Assembly: GCA_018806915.1 (NCBI GenBank)
Contig: JAGKQI010000026.1
Span: 248,001-312,000, forward strand
Reading direction: 5' to 3'
DNA from: Phytophthora colocasiae
Lineage: Eukaryota > Oomycota > Peronosporomycetes > Peronosporales > Peronosporaceae
DNA: 64,000 nucleotides
The notes beneath the pieces are model-generated. The model saw only the letters and a list, made by a program, of their open reading frames with translations, was not told the origin of the DNA and searched no databases. Below are positions 10,859 through 21,216 of this stretch, one piece after another. Position numbers and translations under genes: made by a program. Each line of letters begins with the position of its first letter. Position 1 is the first letter of the stretch.

Positions 10859-11547
10859 GGCCATTGGGTTCATTTGTCCATACTGTTGGGCCATCATCGG
10901 GTTCATACGTGCCTGAGCCTGATACTGGGCCTGGGCATAGGCTTGTGCTTGTGCCTGAGCTTGAGCTTGTGCCTGAGCTTGAGCTTGCGCCTGAGCTTGA
11001 GCTTGAAGTCGTGCTTGCGCCTGTGCTTGAGCCTGAGCTTGAGCCTGAGCCTGTGCTCTCGCTTGAGCTTGGGCCTGAGCTTGGTACTGTGCTTGGTTCA
11101 TCTGCATCATGCCTGCTCGAGCGTACTGCTGCTGTTGCTGGGCAATCTGGGCCTGGCCGTAGGCCTGAGGCTGTCTCGGGGAAGTATCGGAGGACTCATC
11201 AGCCCACTTGGCCAGCGTCATGAGGTTCTTGTTGAGGTTCTTTCGCTTCTTGTCCAACTTCTCCGTAAACTCCCCCAGTTGTGCTGTACCCTTGCCGTGC
11301 TTAATCTGCGTGTTAAGCTCGATGATCTCTACGATTAGGCTCGAGTTTTCGTCCAACATGGCCTGCGATAACTCGTCACTTAGTTACAATTGGCCATTCT
11401 AACACCACGGGCGATATGACGCACCTGAATCTGCTCCGTGCTAATCTGTTTCGGCTCCTGCGCCTGCTGAGGCTGTTGTAATTGCTGCGGAGCTGCGTAG
11501 GCCGCTCTGTTCATGGCCATCTGCGGGGCAGCAGTCGCCATGTCCAT
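10322..11547 (-). CDS. SS18/GIF-type transcriptional coactivator with poly-Q and QA repeats
   Basis: Two exons, 11547-11425 and 11362-10322, are joined in phase 0 across a GTGCGT...GCAG intron and encode 387 residues. The join gives [17 protein letters not shown], placing the start of the SSXT/SNH domain ([18 protein letters not shown]... [13 protein letters not shown]) across the splice, as in human SS18 and plant GIF/AN3 proteins. Those proteins are coactivators associated with SWI/SNF remodellers. The rest is low complexity: a long Gln-Ala alternating tract, a run of 23 glutamines and Met/Gln-rich repeats of the type MAMPQQSM. A nuclear transcription role is inferred from the N-terminal domain. 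It is divergent from the gene at 11703. Confidence 0.85.
10790..10858 (-). repeat. CAG/CAA repeat encoding 23 glutamines
   Basis: A nearly perfect TTGCTG hexanucleotide array (CAGCAA on the coding strand) of 69 nt lies inside the SS18-like gene. It encodes an uninterrupted run of 23 Gln. Alternating CAG and CAA codons make it less slippery than pure CAG, but length polymorphism between isolates is likely. Confidence 0.95.
10911..11097 (-). repeat. Gln-Ala dipeptide repeat tract
   Basis: A degenerate array of 6-nt units (GCYCAR on the coding strand) encodes long runs of alternating Ala-Gln, broken by occasional Arg, Leu or Tyr. It lies in the SS18-like gene between the N-terminal domain and the poly-Q run. 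Confidence 0.85.
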
Positions 11548-11702
11548 CGTTCTAGTGCGTTTGCTTGATTCCGCCTTTTGTATAGCTCGGCAAAGTGCGA
11601 TATGATATTATTTGCTAAAATTCGAAACCATTCATTTTTATTGGTTGAAAATCGAAGGCACACAAACCGCTGGTTTCCACAGCAATAGCTGATCGAGTGA
11701 CT

Positions 11703-12174
11703 ATGAGCGGCATCCAGCGCTTCCTCCGACTGAGCGCGGCCGAGGCCGAAGCCGCTATGAAGCCCCGACTCGTGGACGGCAAGTGGAAGCAGCCGCTTAT
11801 TTCTGGCCGTAAGATCGCCATGGTGAAGAAGAACGCGGTGCGTAATGGCCTCGTGGGAACCTGGGAGGAGGGCAAGGGCGGCTGGCTCGAGACTTGGGAC
11901 CGACCGCAGAAGCATCACGTCATGCGGCCGTTCAAGGGCCACAAGAACCAGCGCAATGAGTTCGAGCGGTGCGTAAATTTGTTAGGCTGTTGGGTAGATT
12001 ATGTGAGGCAAAGGAGCTAACTGGAAGTTGTTGCTGCTTGTTAACAGCGTCAAGAAGGTGCAAGCGGCGCTGGAGGCTATGCCCAGCAAGATTGCAGAGC
12101 ACAAGAAGTCTGTTAAGCAGGCCAAGCCGCTCAAGGGGCTGGACAAGTGGCTCAATGAGACGGACCCGTACTAG
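11703..12174 (+). CDS. Probable mitochondrial large-subunit ribosomal protein (mL59-like)
   Basis: Two exons, 11703-11968 and 12048-12174, encode 130 residues. The join CG|GTGCGT...AACAG|C restores Arg and reads NEFERVKKVQAALEAMPSKI. The protein is small and basic (MSGIQRFLRLSAAEAEAAMK, then KWKQPLISGRKIAMVKKNAV). Its N-terminal FLR...KPRLVDGKWKQPLISGRK layout resembles the mL59 domain of the mitochondrial large ribosomal subunit, followed by a helical C-terminus ending DKWLNETDPY. Assignment is by general resemblance only. The ATG at 11703 is used; the in-frame GTG at 11697 is ignored. It shares a spacer of about 155 bp with the divergent SS18-like gene. Confidence 0.6.
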
Positions 12175-12473
12175 ATGTAGAGCTGAAGCAGAGGAGGAGC
12201 CGCAACCTGTAGCAAGAAAAACAACGCTCTATTTTTGCTTCACTTCAAGCGGATGAATTGCGTTTAGGTTGGATGATGCAGGAATACAGAGGTCAAATTG
12301 ACTTGTAGGGACCCCTGTTCAAAGCGCCACTGTGGAGCTATGAACAGGAAGAGTTACATTATCAAGACACTTAGGGCCATATACTTAAGTAAGCTGTGTC
12401 TGTAAGATAGTCGCTACCTCTTCTAATTCAATATCAGTTTTGACATTTTGCCACTGATTGCCAGTTGGGGAAG

Positions 12474-12972
12474 ATGCTGGTGAGTACGGACACGTTCCTG
12501 GCCAAAGTGGCGGAGTTGTACGCGGAGGCGCAGAGCTCCAAGGGCTCAGTGACTGTCTCCTGCAAGAGTGGTGCGTACTGCTAAGGAGGATATTCTTTAA
12601 ATGACTGATAAGCTCACGTGGTTTACGAATTTAGTGGCAGTGGCCAAGGTGAACGGGAAGGCTCAGCAGAAAATCCTCAAGCTCTCGGTGGAGGACGGAG
12701 AGCACGTGCTGCTGTTCCGCGCCTGCAAATACGGCAACAACAAGCACAAGAAAAAATATAGCACAGTGGTAAGGACGCAGGTATTGTGAGAGTCTCCGAA
12801 TACAAAGGCTTGACATGTTGTTGCTCCTGCACAGGTGACGGCTGTGAGCCACGCATCGTTCCACGCGTCTCTAAGTCAAATTGTCAAGACGAAGGTGGAT
12901 GCCCCCGCCAAGGACGCAGTCGGCAAAACTCCTAAGCGAGTGGTGGCCAAAGTCAAGAAGACAACAGAATAG
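12474..12972 (+). CDS. SRP14: Signal recognition particle subunit SRP14
   Basis: Three exons, 12474-12570, 12635-12768 and 12835-12972, encode about 122 residues. The start MLVSTDTFLAKVAELYAEAQ and the core LLFRACKYGNNKHKKKYSTV followed by VTAVSHASFHASL match SRP14, which with SRP9 forms the Alu-domain heterodimer that retards elongation during ER targeting. The C-terminus is a Lys-rich tail (KRVVAKVKKTTE), usual in this family. The exon 2 acceptor is ambiguous: TTTAG ending at 12634 and GCAG ending at 12640 are both in phase and differ by two residues (VA). Confidence 0.85.
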
Positions 12973-13076
12973 ATAGAAGACCAAGACACAGGTCTAGAGA
13001 TCGGGTATAGCAGGCCAAATGGAAGAGTACTTGATGATTACAAAGCTACAAGGGGGTGAAGATATACTTCTGTCTG

Positions 13077-16000
13077 TCACTGAGTGGATGCCGGAGAAGC
13101 ATCAACGATCTGGTCCTCGTGGGGCTGTAAGTACGAGTTAAAGGCTGGCAGCTCGTCGATCAGAGCCATATCGCCCAACACGTCGCCTAAATAGTGGTTG
13201 CGGCGGGATGCCCGTCGCCGACCTTCCTGCAGGCCGGTACTGCACAGCAGGCGCCCTACCATCGGCATGTAGTCCAACACGAATCGTGGCTCCTTGTTCC
13301 CGCAGCTGTAACATATACAAACGGGTGTGAGCTGAGGCTACTACAGTAAGGGTGAGAACCAAAACGCACCCTTTGTAGGCTGGAGGCAGCTCGAATTTTG
13401 ATTTCAACTCCACCAACTCAGTCTGGTGCGAACGCCGACGCGTAGCTTCGAGGGCACCGTCTAGCGTTCGCTGGACACATTCCGAGGCGGAAGATGCTTG
13501 GCCCCGCATCAAAGACGCTCCAAGGGCGCTTGTCGGAGATTTTAGCATGTACAAACTAGAGCGTCTCAGCTCCAGTGCAGCAAGTTTTTCACGTTCATAG
13601 AGGAAGAACGAATCCTGTTGCCATTTGACAAGCGAGCATCTTAGCAATGATACAAATGGCTTATGCAAAGCTGGGCGTACCTCAAAGTCGTCATCCAGTC
13701 CTGTAGCAGGCTTCATCCAAGTGTCAGCGACTGAAGTAGCATCCATGATCTGTGCTAACTCGGCCATAGCGTCACTATCTGCCTCTTTTTCTTCGCGAGT
13801 TTTGTCCTCAGGATTCTTGTCCTCCATCTCCGCAGCAATTCTAAGCTCAGTCAACAAATTGCTAGTTAATGCATCGAACGACGACCCCTGTGTCGACCAT
13901 ACAGTCCACCCAGGGGCGTCAACGTGAGAATGGGTATCTCCCTTGCTCTTGTCACCAATAGCATGCTGCCAACACCACTTGGTCGTTGTATTTGAATCTG
14001 CAACAGGTAGGTTTGCCTCCAGGAAATGCAGTGAACGTCGTACATCACGCTCGAAGAATTTCCCCAGAGCATCAATGAGACTAGGTGCGAGCTGCAGCCC
14101 TTCAATGAAAGCTACCAGACGCATCCAAATCGCAAACTCGTCCATTGAAGGCCTGTGGAGTTCGCGGCACAGCCGTCCAGGTTTTGCAGGGAATCCATCG
14201 GGGAGTTGTGAACAGGTTACAACAATTGGGCACTTGGAATGCTTGGCAATGGAGCATACAGCGTTGAGAAATCCCTTGTCCTCATCGAACACCAAGTCAA
14301 CATCCTCAAATAGTACAAGTGATAATGATGCTGCTGTGCCCTTTTCCAAGCTTTTACGGATCTCGGAGCGTCTCCTTCGCTTCTTCTTGTGCTTCTTCTT
14401 AGACTTCTCGTCCTTTCCTCCAATGTGCAGCACTCGAGTGGACTGTGTAGCTTCACCACAAAGCTCAACAACACTTTTCCCCGATCGGTTCTGAGCAGCA
14501 TTGATCTCAATGATCTCGTAACCAAGCTCTTCGGCGCAAGCGTAAACGGCAGCTGACTTCCCAGATCCTGACTCACCCTCTAAGATAAACAAACGACACA
14601 AGTCACCAACCTCGTCTTCACTGTCGCTGCCACCGTCTTCAAACGTAAAAAGCTCGGATGCAAAGCAATCAAGTCGATCACGGCCCCCTCCGCCAACTTT
14701 CCAGGCTGTTAACCAGGAAGACAAAGTGTGAAGGCATTCGCGGTTCCCAACAAGGCCATTGGCATTTACTGGCAAGTAGCGATCCACTAGAGATAGGTTT
14801 TGTGCTCGATCTGAACGTTTCAACCTGGCCTGCTCCAATCCCTCAAGAAGCTCACGTACACTTTTCTCGCGCATGCCATGCATCTCCACCAGTTCATCAA
14901 TTAGAAACGTTTCCCTTTGTGCCAGCTCTAACGCAGCAGCCTCAGTATTTTCTGGACGTGGAGACGTGACGTCAATCGTCTCGATAACGGGCGCTGGGAT
15001 ACTGGAGGCATCCAAATACTCGCGGAACCAAAAAAATTCCGAAAAGGAGGACTCTGTGGTGATCTGTCCATTCATAGCAGCCTTTAGTTGGCTCAATACT
15101 TCATTTGGCAACCTGTTTCCTCCTGTTGAATCATCGTCGATGACTACCACTTCCGTAGTATTTCCTGTTGCTGCTGGTACGATTTTCTTCGGTGGGGTCG
15201 AGGTGTTATTATCTGTGTCCATGTCTTCTTGGTCTACACACACACTTGCAACGTGCTGCACCGACGGAAATAATGGCAACGGCTTACTCCAGCGATCTCC
15301 AGCTGCACCACGCCGTTGTTTCGTTTCCGTACCATCATTATCTTCATCAGCATCAATTACTCTGTCGTCATTTTCCACGCTGCTGCTTCGTTTGACAGTA
15401 GATCGTGCCTGGAAGAACGGGTTCGCCGTTTTACCAGCGAAGAAAGCGAGGTCCTTTTCGCGTGTTTGCCGAAGCTCCTCGCGAAATACAGATACAGCTT
15501 CGATCTCCCGCATCTGCTTCTTTTTCTCTTCACTCAAAAAGAATGACTGTGCAGTCTTACTGCCATTTGGTGAGTTCGACGTAGATCCATTCTTGCCAGG
15601 AGGGGACGTTTTCTTCTTGTTCATCTCCAACTTCCTCTTTCGCCCACTAGTCGTAGCATTTCCATCTTTTCCTGTCTTCTTTGTTGATGGTGGTGGCGTT
15701 AAGAAGGAAGCAGCGTTCTTCCTTGCGTCAATGGCGTCAAAGAGCTTCTGTTGTTGCTGCAGAATCTCTGCACGGACAACTGCCTGTCGTTTAGGTCGTC
15801 CAGAGCTCGTTAATGTAGCTTCATCTCTCTCCTTATTGCTGGTGTCCGCAGCCGAGTCTAATTCAAGCCCCGAGCTCGTCGCTTTCGTCTTCCTGCCTCG
15901 ACCTTTACTCTTCTTTTTCTGCTCCATTTGTGAAGCTGCGATTGCGCTGGCCAATGCAACGTCCTCTGCCTCTTCTTCCTGTTTGTCTACTGTATCTGTC

Positions 16001-16365
16001 GAAGATTTATCCTTTGCAGGAGTCGCTTCCTTGACGCAAAAGAGCGCAATCGACGGCTGGGACTTGTCCTCTGCTTTTGATGCTCGACGCGATGCCCTGG
16101 CCTTCTTCCTAGAGCCTCTCCTTGCCCAGTGCGCTCTCTCGTCAAACTCCGCGTCGTCCGCCTCACTGTCGATCTCCTCCACGAGCGAGCGCTTCTCAGG
16201 GCTAATGCGAGTGATGGTCTCCTTGGCGCGTAGCTGGTCCATACTGATGTCCAATGGTGAGTCACTGGGATTTCTGTCCTGAGGTTGTGATTCCGACGCG
16301 TCAGTAGCGTCTGAGGCCTCGGACTTAGGGCCGCTGAGCCATGAAGACAGTCCTTGCGACGCCAT
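13077..16365 (-). CDS. ATAD5/ELG1-type AAA+ ATPase (RFC-like PCNA unloader)
   Basis: Two exons, 16365-13370 and 13305-13077, encode about 1,074 residues. The short intron (GTGCGT donor, TACAG acceptor) restores PPAYKGCGNKEPRFVLDYMP and gives a C-terminus ending ASPASTQ; the unspliced frame would read through into another frame. The N-terminal half is disordered and rich in Lys, Ser and acidic residues. The AAA+ core has Walker A GESGSGKSAAVYA and Walker B LVLFEDVDLVF, and an HIGGKDEKSKKKHKKKRRR insert of the type seen in Elg1/ATAD5. The C-terminal LDYMPMVGRLL...RRRASRRNHYL also fits ATAD5. The family forms an RFC-like complex that removes PCNA from DNA after replication. A candidate E2F site lies just upstream. 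Confidence 0.9.
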
Positions 16366-16399
16366 GCGCGCAACGGCCGAAAGCTCTCAAATTGATTGC

Positions 16400-16410
16400 T
16401 TCCCGCCAAA
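16400..16410 (-). promoter_or_regulatory. Candidate E2F/DP site upstream of the ATAD5-like gene
   Basis: The minus strand reads TTTGGCGGGAA, matching the E2F consensus TTTSGCGS, about 35 bp upstream of the start codon. The position and the replication role of the gene make it a plausible S-phase element. No binding evidence is available from sequence. Confidence 0.5.
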
Positions 16411-16610
16411 AATGACAAGAGCTCATTCATGTGGCACACACAACGATATTTTTAAAACTCTGTTGGCGTAAGTGGCACAATATGTAGTTGGGATTAAACA
16501 GACAATACGGCTCTGCTTGTTGTTCACTGTGAAGCGAAGCGGAGTAAACATATTAATGTAAATCTCTTGTTGGTACGACGGATTCGAGGTTTGAAATCGC
16601 CTGTGTTGCT

Positions 16611-17240
16611 CTACTTTCGCAGTGCCGCCAGTCGCATGGAGAGATCGTCCTGAGACTTCTTTTCCCGTGCTGCTTCTGTAGTGGGTAGTTCCGTGCCGAC
16701 CATCCCCGCCGAGTCGAGTTGGCCAGCGACCTTCAGTCCATTTTCATCCGCAACCATCTGAATGAGGTCGTCCACCTGGTCGGCAGGCGTCGAAAGCGAC
16801 GTGCCACTGCTCATGGCACCTTCCATGTAAGCGGAACGTACGTCCATGTCTTCGAAGTGCTTCTCGAACTGGTCCATCGTCTGTGAGATTTTCTCCACAT
16901 TCATGGACTCCATGACAGTGTCCATACCCTTGACTACGCCGCTCATGTTGGCCTTGAGCTGACCCATACTGATGGCCGTCTGCACACGTGCAGCCACAGC
17001 ATCCATACGCGAGGCCAACTGCAGATAGCTCAGCGCCTGGTTCTTCTCTCGAATCACGTTCTGCGCGTAGATCTTGGCGCCCTCCATGTTGCCCTGCTCG
17101 ATTGCCTTCTTAAGTTTGGCCTTCTGCGCCACTTGGTTCTTCTCGCATTTCTTGGCATTGCGCAGCAGCGTCTTGGCCGTGAACTTCATGTTGAAGAGCT
17201 CGTCCTCCAGCTTGTTCTTGCGCGAGAAGATGTTCATCAT
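16611..17240 (-). CDS. CHMP1: ESCRT-III subunit CHMP1 (Did2/Vps46)
   Basis: A single exon of 209 residues. The basic N-terminal helix region begins MMNIFSRKNKLEDELFNMKF, the helical core contains KKAIEQGNMEGAKIYAQNVI and MDAVAARVQTAISMGQL, and the C-terminal MIM1 motif is DDLSMRLAALRK. Length and layout match CHMP1. It is a late ESCRT-III subunit that recruits the Vps4 ATPase during endosomal sorting and membrane scission. The start could be either of two adjacent ATGs (17240 or 17237). The gene is divergent from the PNP gene. Confidence 0.95.
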   Translation of the reverse strand: MMNIFSRKNKLEDELFNMKFTAKTLLRNAKKCEKNQVAQKAKLKKAIEQGNMEGAKIYAQNVIREKNQALSYLQLASRMDAVAARVQTAISMGQLKANMSGVVKGMDTVMESMNVEKISQTMDQFEKHFEDMDVRSAYMEGAMSSGTSLSTPADQVDDLIQMVADENGLKVAGQLDSAGMVGTELPTTEAAREKKSQDDLSMRLAALRK

Positions 17241-17356
17241 GGCGCAGTAGCCGGGCTGTTGCTCGAGTGCTCTCCTTGACTTTGCGGAATACGATGGATT
17301 TTTTCGGGGAAAGGATTCTATTATAATTTTTTACGTTTTTATACATTTATACGTTT

Positions 17357-17371
17357 TCATTCATTTGTGCA
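17357..17371 (+). promoter_or_regulatory. Candidate oomycete initiator element of the PNP gene
   Basis: TCATTCATTTGTGCA resembles the oomycete initiator consensus, which is built around TCATTYYNCA. Its position suggests that transcription starts near 17,360. This supports the downstream ATG at 17433 as the start codon rather than the GTG at 17367 that opens the longest frame. Confidence 0.45.
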
Positions 17372-17432
17372 GTTTTCTATTGGAGGCTTCAACTTCCGCT
17401 CCAAATCGCCGCAGGATCCTCATCGCCACTAC

Positions 17433-18536
17433 ATGATGATGAATGATCTCAACCCTTCCACGCCCGAGCCACTGCCGCCTATGCCGCTAGTACCCGAGCA
17501 TGTGACTCGCCAGCACCACAGTCACAGTGTGGATGGCATGAGCCCTCGCTCGCATAGCGCCACCGTCAGCTCCGTCGCCAACTTGGCTGCTGCAGCCGTC
17601 GATGACAGCCACCCTGCGCACCACGTTCGTCGCATGTCAACAGGTCAAATGGCTGACGAAACTATCCCTAAGGAGCGTATCGACGTCATCAACGAGTTTC
17701 TCCAAGAACGTGTCTCAATCCGCCCGCTCATTGGCGTTGTGTGCGGATCCGGTCTCGGTGGGCTGAGCAAGTGTCTCTCCAACCAAGAAGTCATCAAGTA
17801 CCACGATATCCCGCAGTTTCCACGCTCCACCGTTGAAGGCCACGCTGGGGAACTCGTTTTCGGCGACCTGGAGGGATTCCGTGTCGTGTGCATGCGCGGC
17901 CGCTTCCATTGCTACGAGGGCTACGAGATGCGCGAAACAGCTCTGCCCATTCGAGTTATGTACCTGCTCGGCATCAAGTATTTGCTGGTGACCAACGCTG
18001 CAGGTGGATTAAATCCTGACTTCAAGGTGGGAGATCTGATGGTTTTGAATGACCACCTCAACATGCCTGGCTTGTCGGGACAACACCCGTTGATCGGACC
18101 AAACGACTCTCGCTTTGGTGCAAGGTTCACGCCGCTGTCGAACTGTTATGACAAGAAACTGCAAGAGGTGGCGTTCACGGTGGCGGAGAAGCTCGGGCTT
18201 GCTCACAAGTTTCGCAAAGGTGTGTACTGCTTTGTGTCTGGACCAACGTACGAGACACCGACCGAATGCCGCTTTCTTAGACTGGTGGGGGGTGATGCTG
18301 TTGGTATGAGTACGGTACCTGAGGTGATTGTAGCTGTTCACTGCGGGATCAAAGTGATCGGACTTTCGTTAATAACAAACAAGGCCCTTTTTCCTGGAGA
18401 AGAGCGCGAGGCAGCTTCCCACGACGAGGTTCTCGAGACCGTTCAGGCGACACAGCACGACATCGAGACGTATGTGCGAGACCTGATCGTAGCAATCGGC
18501 CAGCAGCAGCATTCATACACCGGTGAACCCGTCTAA
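17433..18536 (+). CDS. Purine nucleoside phosphorylase (trimeric PNP/MTAP type)
   Basis: A single exon of about 367 residues from the ATG at 17433. Characteristic PNP motifs occur in order: VVCGSGLGGLSKCL (phosphate site), FPRSTVEGHAGELVFG, GRFHCYEGYEM, VTNAAGGLNPDFKVGDLM, GPTYETPTECRFLR, VGMSTVPEVIVA and SLITNKALF. It catalyses phosphorolysis of purine nucleosides in purine salvage. The N-terminal extension (about 70 residues rich in Pro, His and Ser) is longer than in the roughly 290-residue animal enzymes and has no recognised domain. The frame is open upstream to a GTG at 17367, which overlaps the probable initiator. Confidence 0.92.
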   Translation: MMMNDLNPSTPEPLPPMPLVPEHVTRQHHSHSVDGMSPRSHSATVSSVANLAAAAVDDSHPAHHVRRMSTGQMADETIPKERIDVINEFLQERVSIRPLIGVVCGSGLGGLSKCLSNQEVIKYHDIPQFPRSTVEGHAGELVFGDLEGFRVVCMRGRFHCYEGYEMRETALPIRVMYLLGIKYLLVTNAAGGLNPDFKVGDLMVLNDHLNMPGLSGQHPLIGPNDSRFGARFTPLSNCYDKKLQEVAFTVAEKLGLAHKFRKGVYCFVSGPTYETPTECRFLRLVGGDAVGMSTVPEVIVAVHCGIKVIGLSLITNKALFPGEEREAASHDEVLETVQATQHDIETYVRDLIVAIGQQQHSYTGEPV

Positions 18537-18773
18537 GTTATTGCTTTGTCACGATTATGGCAGGGAATAAATATCGCTGGCACCATCGTTCCTCTCCAAC
18601 TAGCAACGTCTGTTATGTCATCAGGTCTCAATATCGAAGTTCCCCCTGAGCAGACAAACAAATGATACATGCTGGCACGAACATTTGTGGCTAGTTTTGG
18701 TGTTCTATTGAAGGTCAAACAGTATTGACCGGCAGAATGAAGTATACAGCAGCTGAAATTATGCTACCACTTC

Positions 18774-21049
18774 CTACACGCACTTTGTAGATCGCTCGAA
18801 AAACTTAATGCACCCATCATAGCTCGCGCTCACAATCAACCCCGTGCATGCATTTGTGTTCACGTCGTCACTTGCTTCGAGTTTGGATTTGACCATAGCA
18901 AAGGTACTGGCAGGGGCGAACAATGCTACGGTCACAATGCCATTCGGTGGCTCTGCAGCTGAATAATTGCAACGATGCTCAGCAAAGCCAAAATGTTTTT
19001 GCTGCTCCACCTACCTGCCGTACCTGTAAAAAATTCGTAGGAGGAATTGCGATCCTGCTTGCTGCTTTTGACGATGCTCATGGACCGAAGGTATCTAATA
19101 CAGGCACGGCAACATTAGGAGAGGTATTATACTACGGCTGACGCACTGTTAGCAAACCTTGCTTTGTTCCAGACGTAAACGGATCCGTTTTCAGACCCAC
19201 AAATCACAAAGTCACCGTCTTGGCTATAAGGCATGACGTGAACACTGTGAAAACGGCACACAAGTATCTTGACAACAGAATGGCTCCCACCTGAACCTCC
19301 CTTTTATCTGAAGATGACCATTTACGAGGCCCTTGTACTTGCATATTCGAGAATAATTGTCCACAGAGAAGAGTCTCATCCTCGAGTCATTTGTGCTGAC
19401 CAGGAAATACTTGCCTTCAGGATCAAACTCGATCCCCGTAACTTTACGACCCTTTCGCATTGACCCACGACTGTTTCGACACTCGATTTGAGTGTAATAA
19501 TTCATCTGTTGGTGCGAGTTGACTTGGTAAAAAATGCATTGGCCGTTTAACAAGCCAACGATAGCGCGAGTGCCGCTTGGATTAAAGCTGGCAGCGGTAA
19601 TCATTACTGGTGTCTGGACGTAAGACACTACGCAGCCGTCCGGGATGTCCCAAACGCGAGCTTTGTTGTCGAAACATCCAGATAAAAAGTATCGATCCTC
19701 CTGTGTTTAAGAAATATACTTTGGGTTAGTTTCAAATTTGTGCCGTAAATCGCTTGTACGACAAACCTTTGGGTGAAAATCTACTGCTGGTACACTGTCA
19801 GGGTGGTGAAATACGTGTAAACAGTCTTCACGTGAAATATGCCACAGCCGAACAGTCTGAACACGATTTAAAAGCTGTCGTTAGAAAATCCCAGAATATA
19901 ATCTGTGTACTTTGAATCACACCTTGTCCATTGATGCGGAGAGAATAAAGTTACTGCGGCTCCAGGAAACGTCAACAATTGGCATGGTGTGCCCCTATGC
20001 AGAAAAATCCTAACGTTAGTAAGTGTATGGTCCTATCTCTTCATCGCACTCAATTTACCTGGTAAGATCTTTCTGGTTCAGCATCGAGGATATGTTTTTC
20101 ATCATTCTCTCTAGCCAGTTTAGCATCCTCTTCGGAGCTAATTTGAACTTTCCAAACACGTAAGATAGCATCTTGCCCTCCAGACACCAGTCGAGCGCCA
20201 TCATGGCTAAATTTCATTGTCCAAATGGTGCCGGTGTGCCTTGATAACGTCTGGGCTAAACACAGGTCTTCAAGATCTCGTTTTTCCTTTTTGCATGAAG
20301 TTACCTGATCATTCTCGTCAGTTCAATTTGAACATCAGTTGCAACGAACAGTAGGCAGATGAAGTCGTACCGGAACGTGGTTCTTTTTCGTGGGTTCTTT
20401 TGTTTTGGATTTCATCGGGAACTTGGACATGATCTTAGTAAGAGATGGCCGTCTGGCCTTCGTTCGTTTGGCCTGCTTAAATCGTAAAAATGCTTGCTGA
20501 AAAGGCTTAGCATCGCGCCATATAATCCACGCACCTCTTCTTCTTGTGGAGCAACGAAATCATTTGGAAAGATGGAGTAGGAATCCGCTGGCATGCTGGA
20601 CAGATCTCGGATATCGAACACTTCCCCAGTGTCCTTGTTCTTTACGATGTATTTGCTATCATCAGGCTCGGGCAATTTGTTTTCCAGCTCAGGACCTCGT
20701 GATTGTTGATTGGTAGCTGAATTAGAGGATGCAATTCATGACAGTAATTTAGCTACATATTCCATCGTACAGACTAAGTTTCCAGCGCACCTGCTGACGC
20801 TTGGCGCGAGGCTTCAGCCTCCAGATCCTCATGAGCGTCGTAGAACTACAGAACATCGTTGAGATCAACCTCCACTATGCTATAAAAAAATAGATTACTT
20901 TATCGCACATCTTCATCAGACATCAGCCCACTATCTTCGTGTCTGGAAGCTCGACCGTGAGTTGCAGTGGGCGCAGCAGAGGTCGAGGCTGGTGGTGCCA
21001 TACTCGCACTTGCGTAGCTGCTCCCCGTTCCAGCACGAGGTTCCGCCAT
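18774..21049 (-). CDS. WD40-repeat protein, WDR44-like
   Basis: Ten exons reconstructed by phase: 21049-20909, 20845-20791, 20716-20535, 20496-20371, 20304-20059, 19994-19923, 19856-19767, 19700-19291, 19244-19136 and 19010-18774, giving about 555 residues. The WD repeats are clear: HTGTIWTMKFSHDGARLVSG, GHTMPIVDVSWSRSNFILSA, YFLSGCFDNKARVWDIPDG and SQDGDFVICGSENGSVYVWN. The segment KYKGLVNGHLQIKG matches the WDR44/rabphilin-11 pattern. WDR44 binds Rab11 and acts in vesicle recycling; a similar role is inferred. The N-terminus (exons 1-4) is low complexity, then basic. The last junction (GCC|GTAGTA to TAG|GTGGAG) is the least certain. It is divergent from the SPAG1-like gene. Confidence 0.82.
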
Positions 21050-21216
21050 CTTCGCGCAGTTTCCCCTCCGCTTCAATGCGGAAAGCGTTGGCTGCAAAGT
21101 TTGTGCTATAAATAAACTTCAACCAATAGACCATCACTCTTCATGAAAAAAGATGGTGAAGCGACGCAAAAGAAGAAAGATCCGCATTTCGGATTCTTCT
21201 TCATTCGACTGACAGG

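Noticed and set aside
10911..11097. The regular short repeats in the SS18-like gene as a CRISPR-like or satellite array.
   Set aside because: The units are 6 bp without unique spacers, stay in frame and encode Gln-Ala. No CRISPR array is present anywhere in the window.
14873..16282. A 469-codon plus-strand frame opposite the ATAD5-like gene.
   Set aside because: It is the mirror of the low-complexity Ser/Lys-rich coding strand; its composition is Ser/Phe-rich and no domain is visible.
17367..17432. PNP start at the GTG-initiated frame at 17367.
   Set aside because: The GTG overlaps the probable transcription initiator. The ATG at 17433 is the first methionine of the frame and the catalytic domain begins well downstream.
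20842..20880. An apparent in-frame TAG in the WD40 gene: reading VEVDLNDVL, stop, FYDAHEDLEAEA as one exon.
   Set aside because: The TAG is the end of a splice acceptor (TTCTGTAG). Exon 1 ends in phase 0 at GAAGAT|GTGCGA and exon 2 starts in phase 0 at TTCTACGAC, so no stop is translated.
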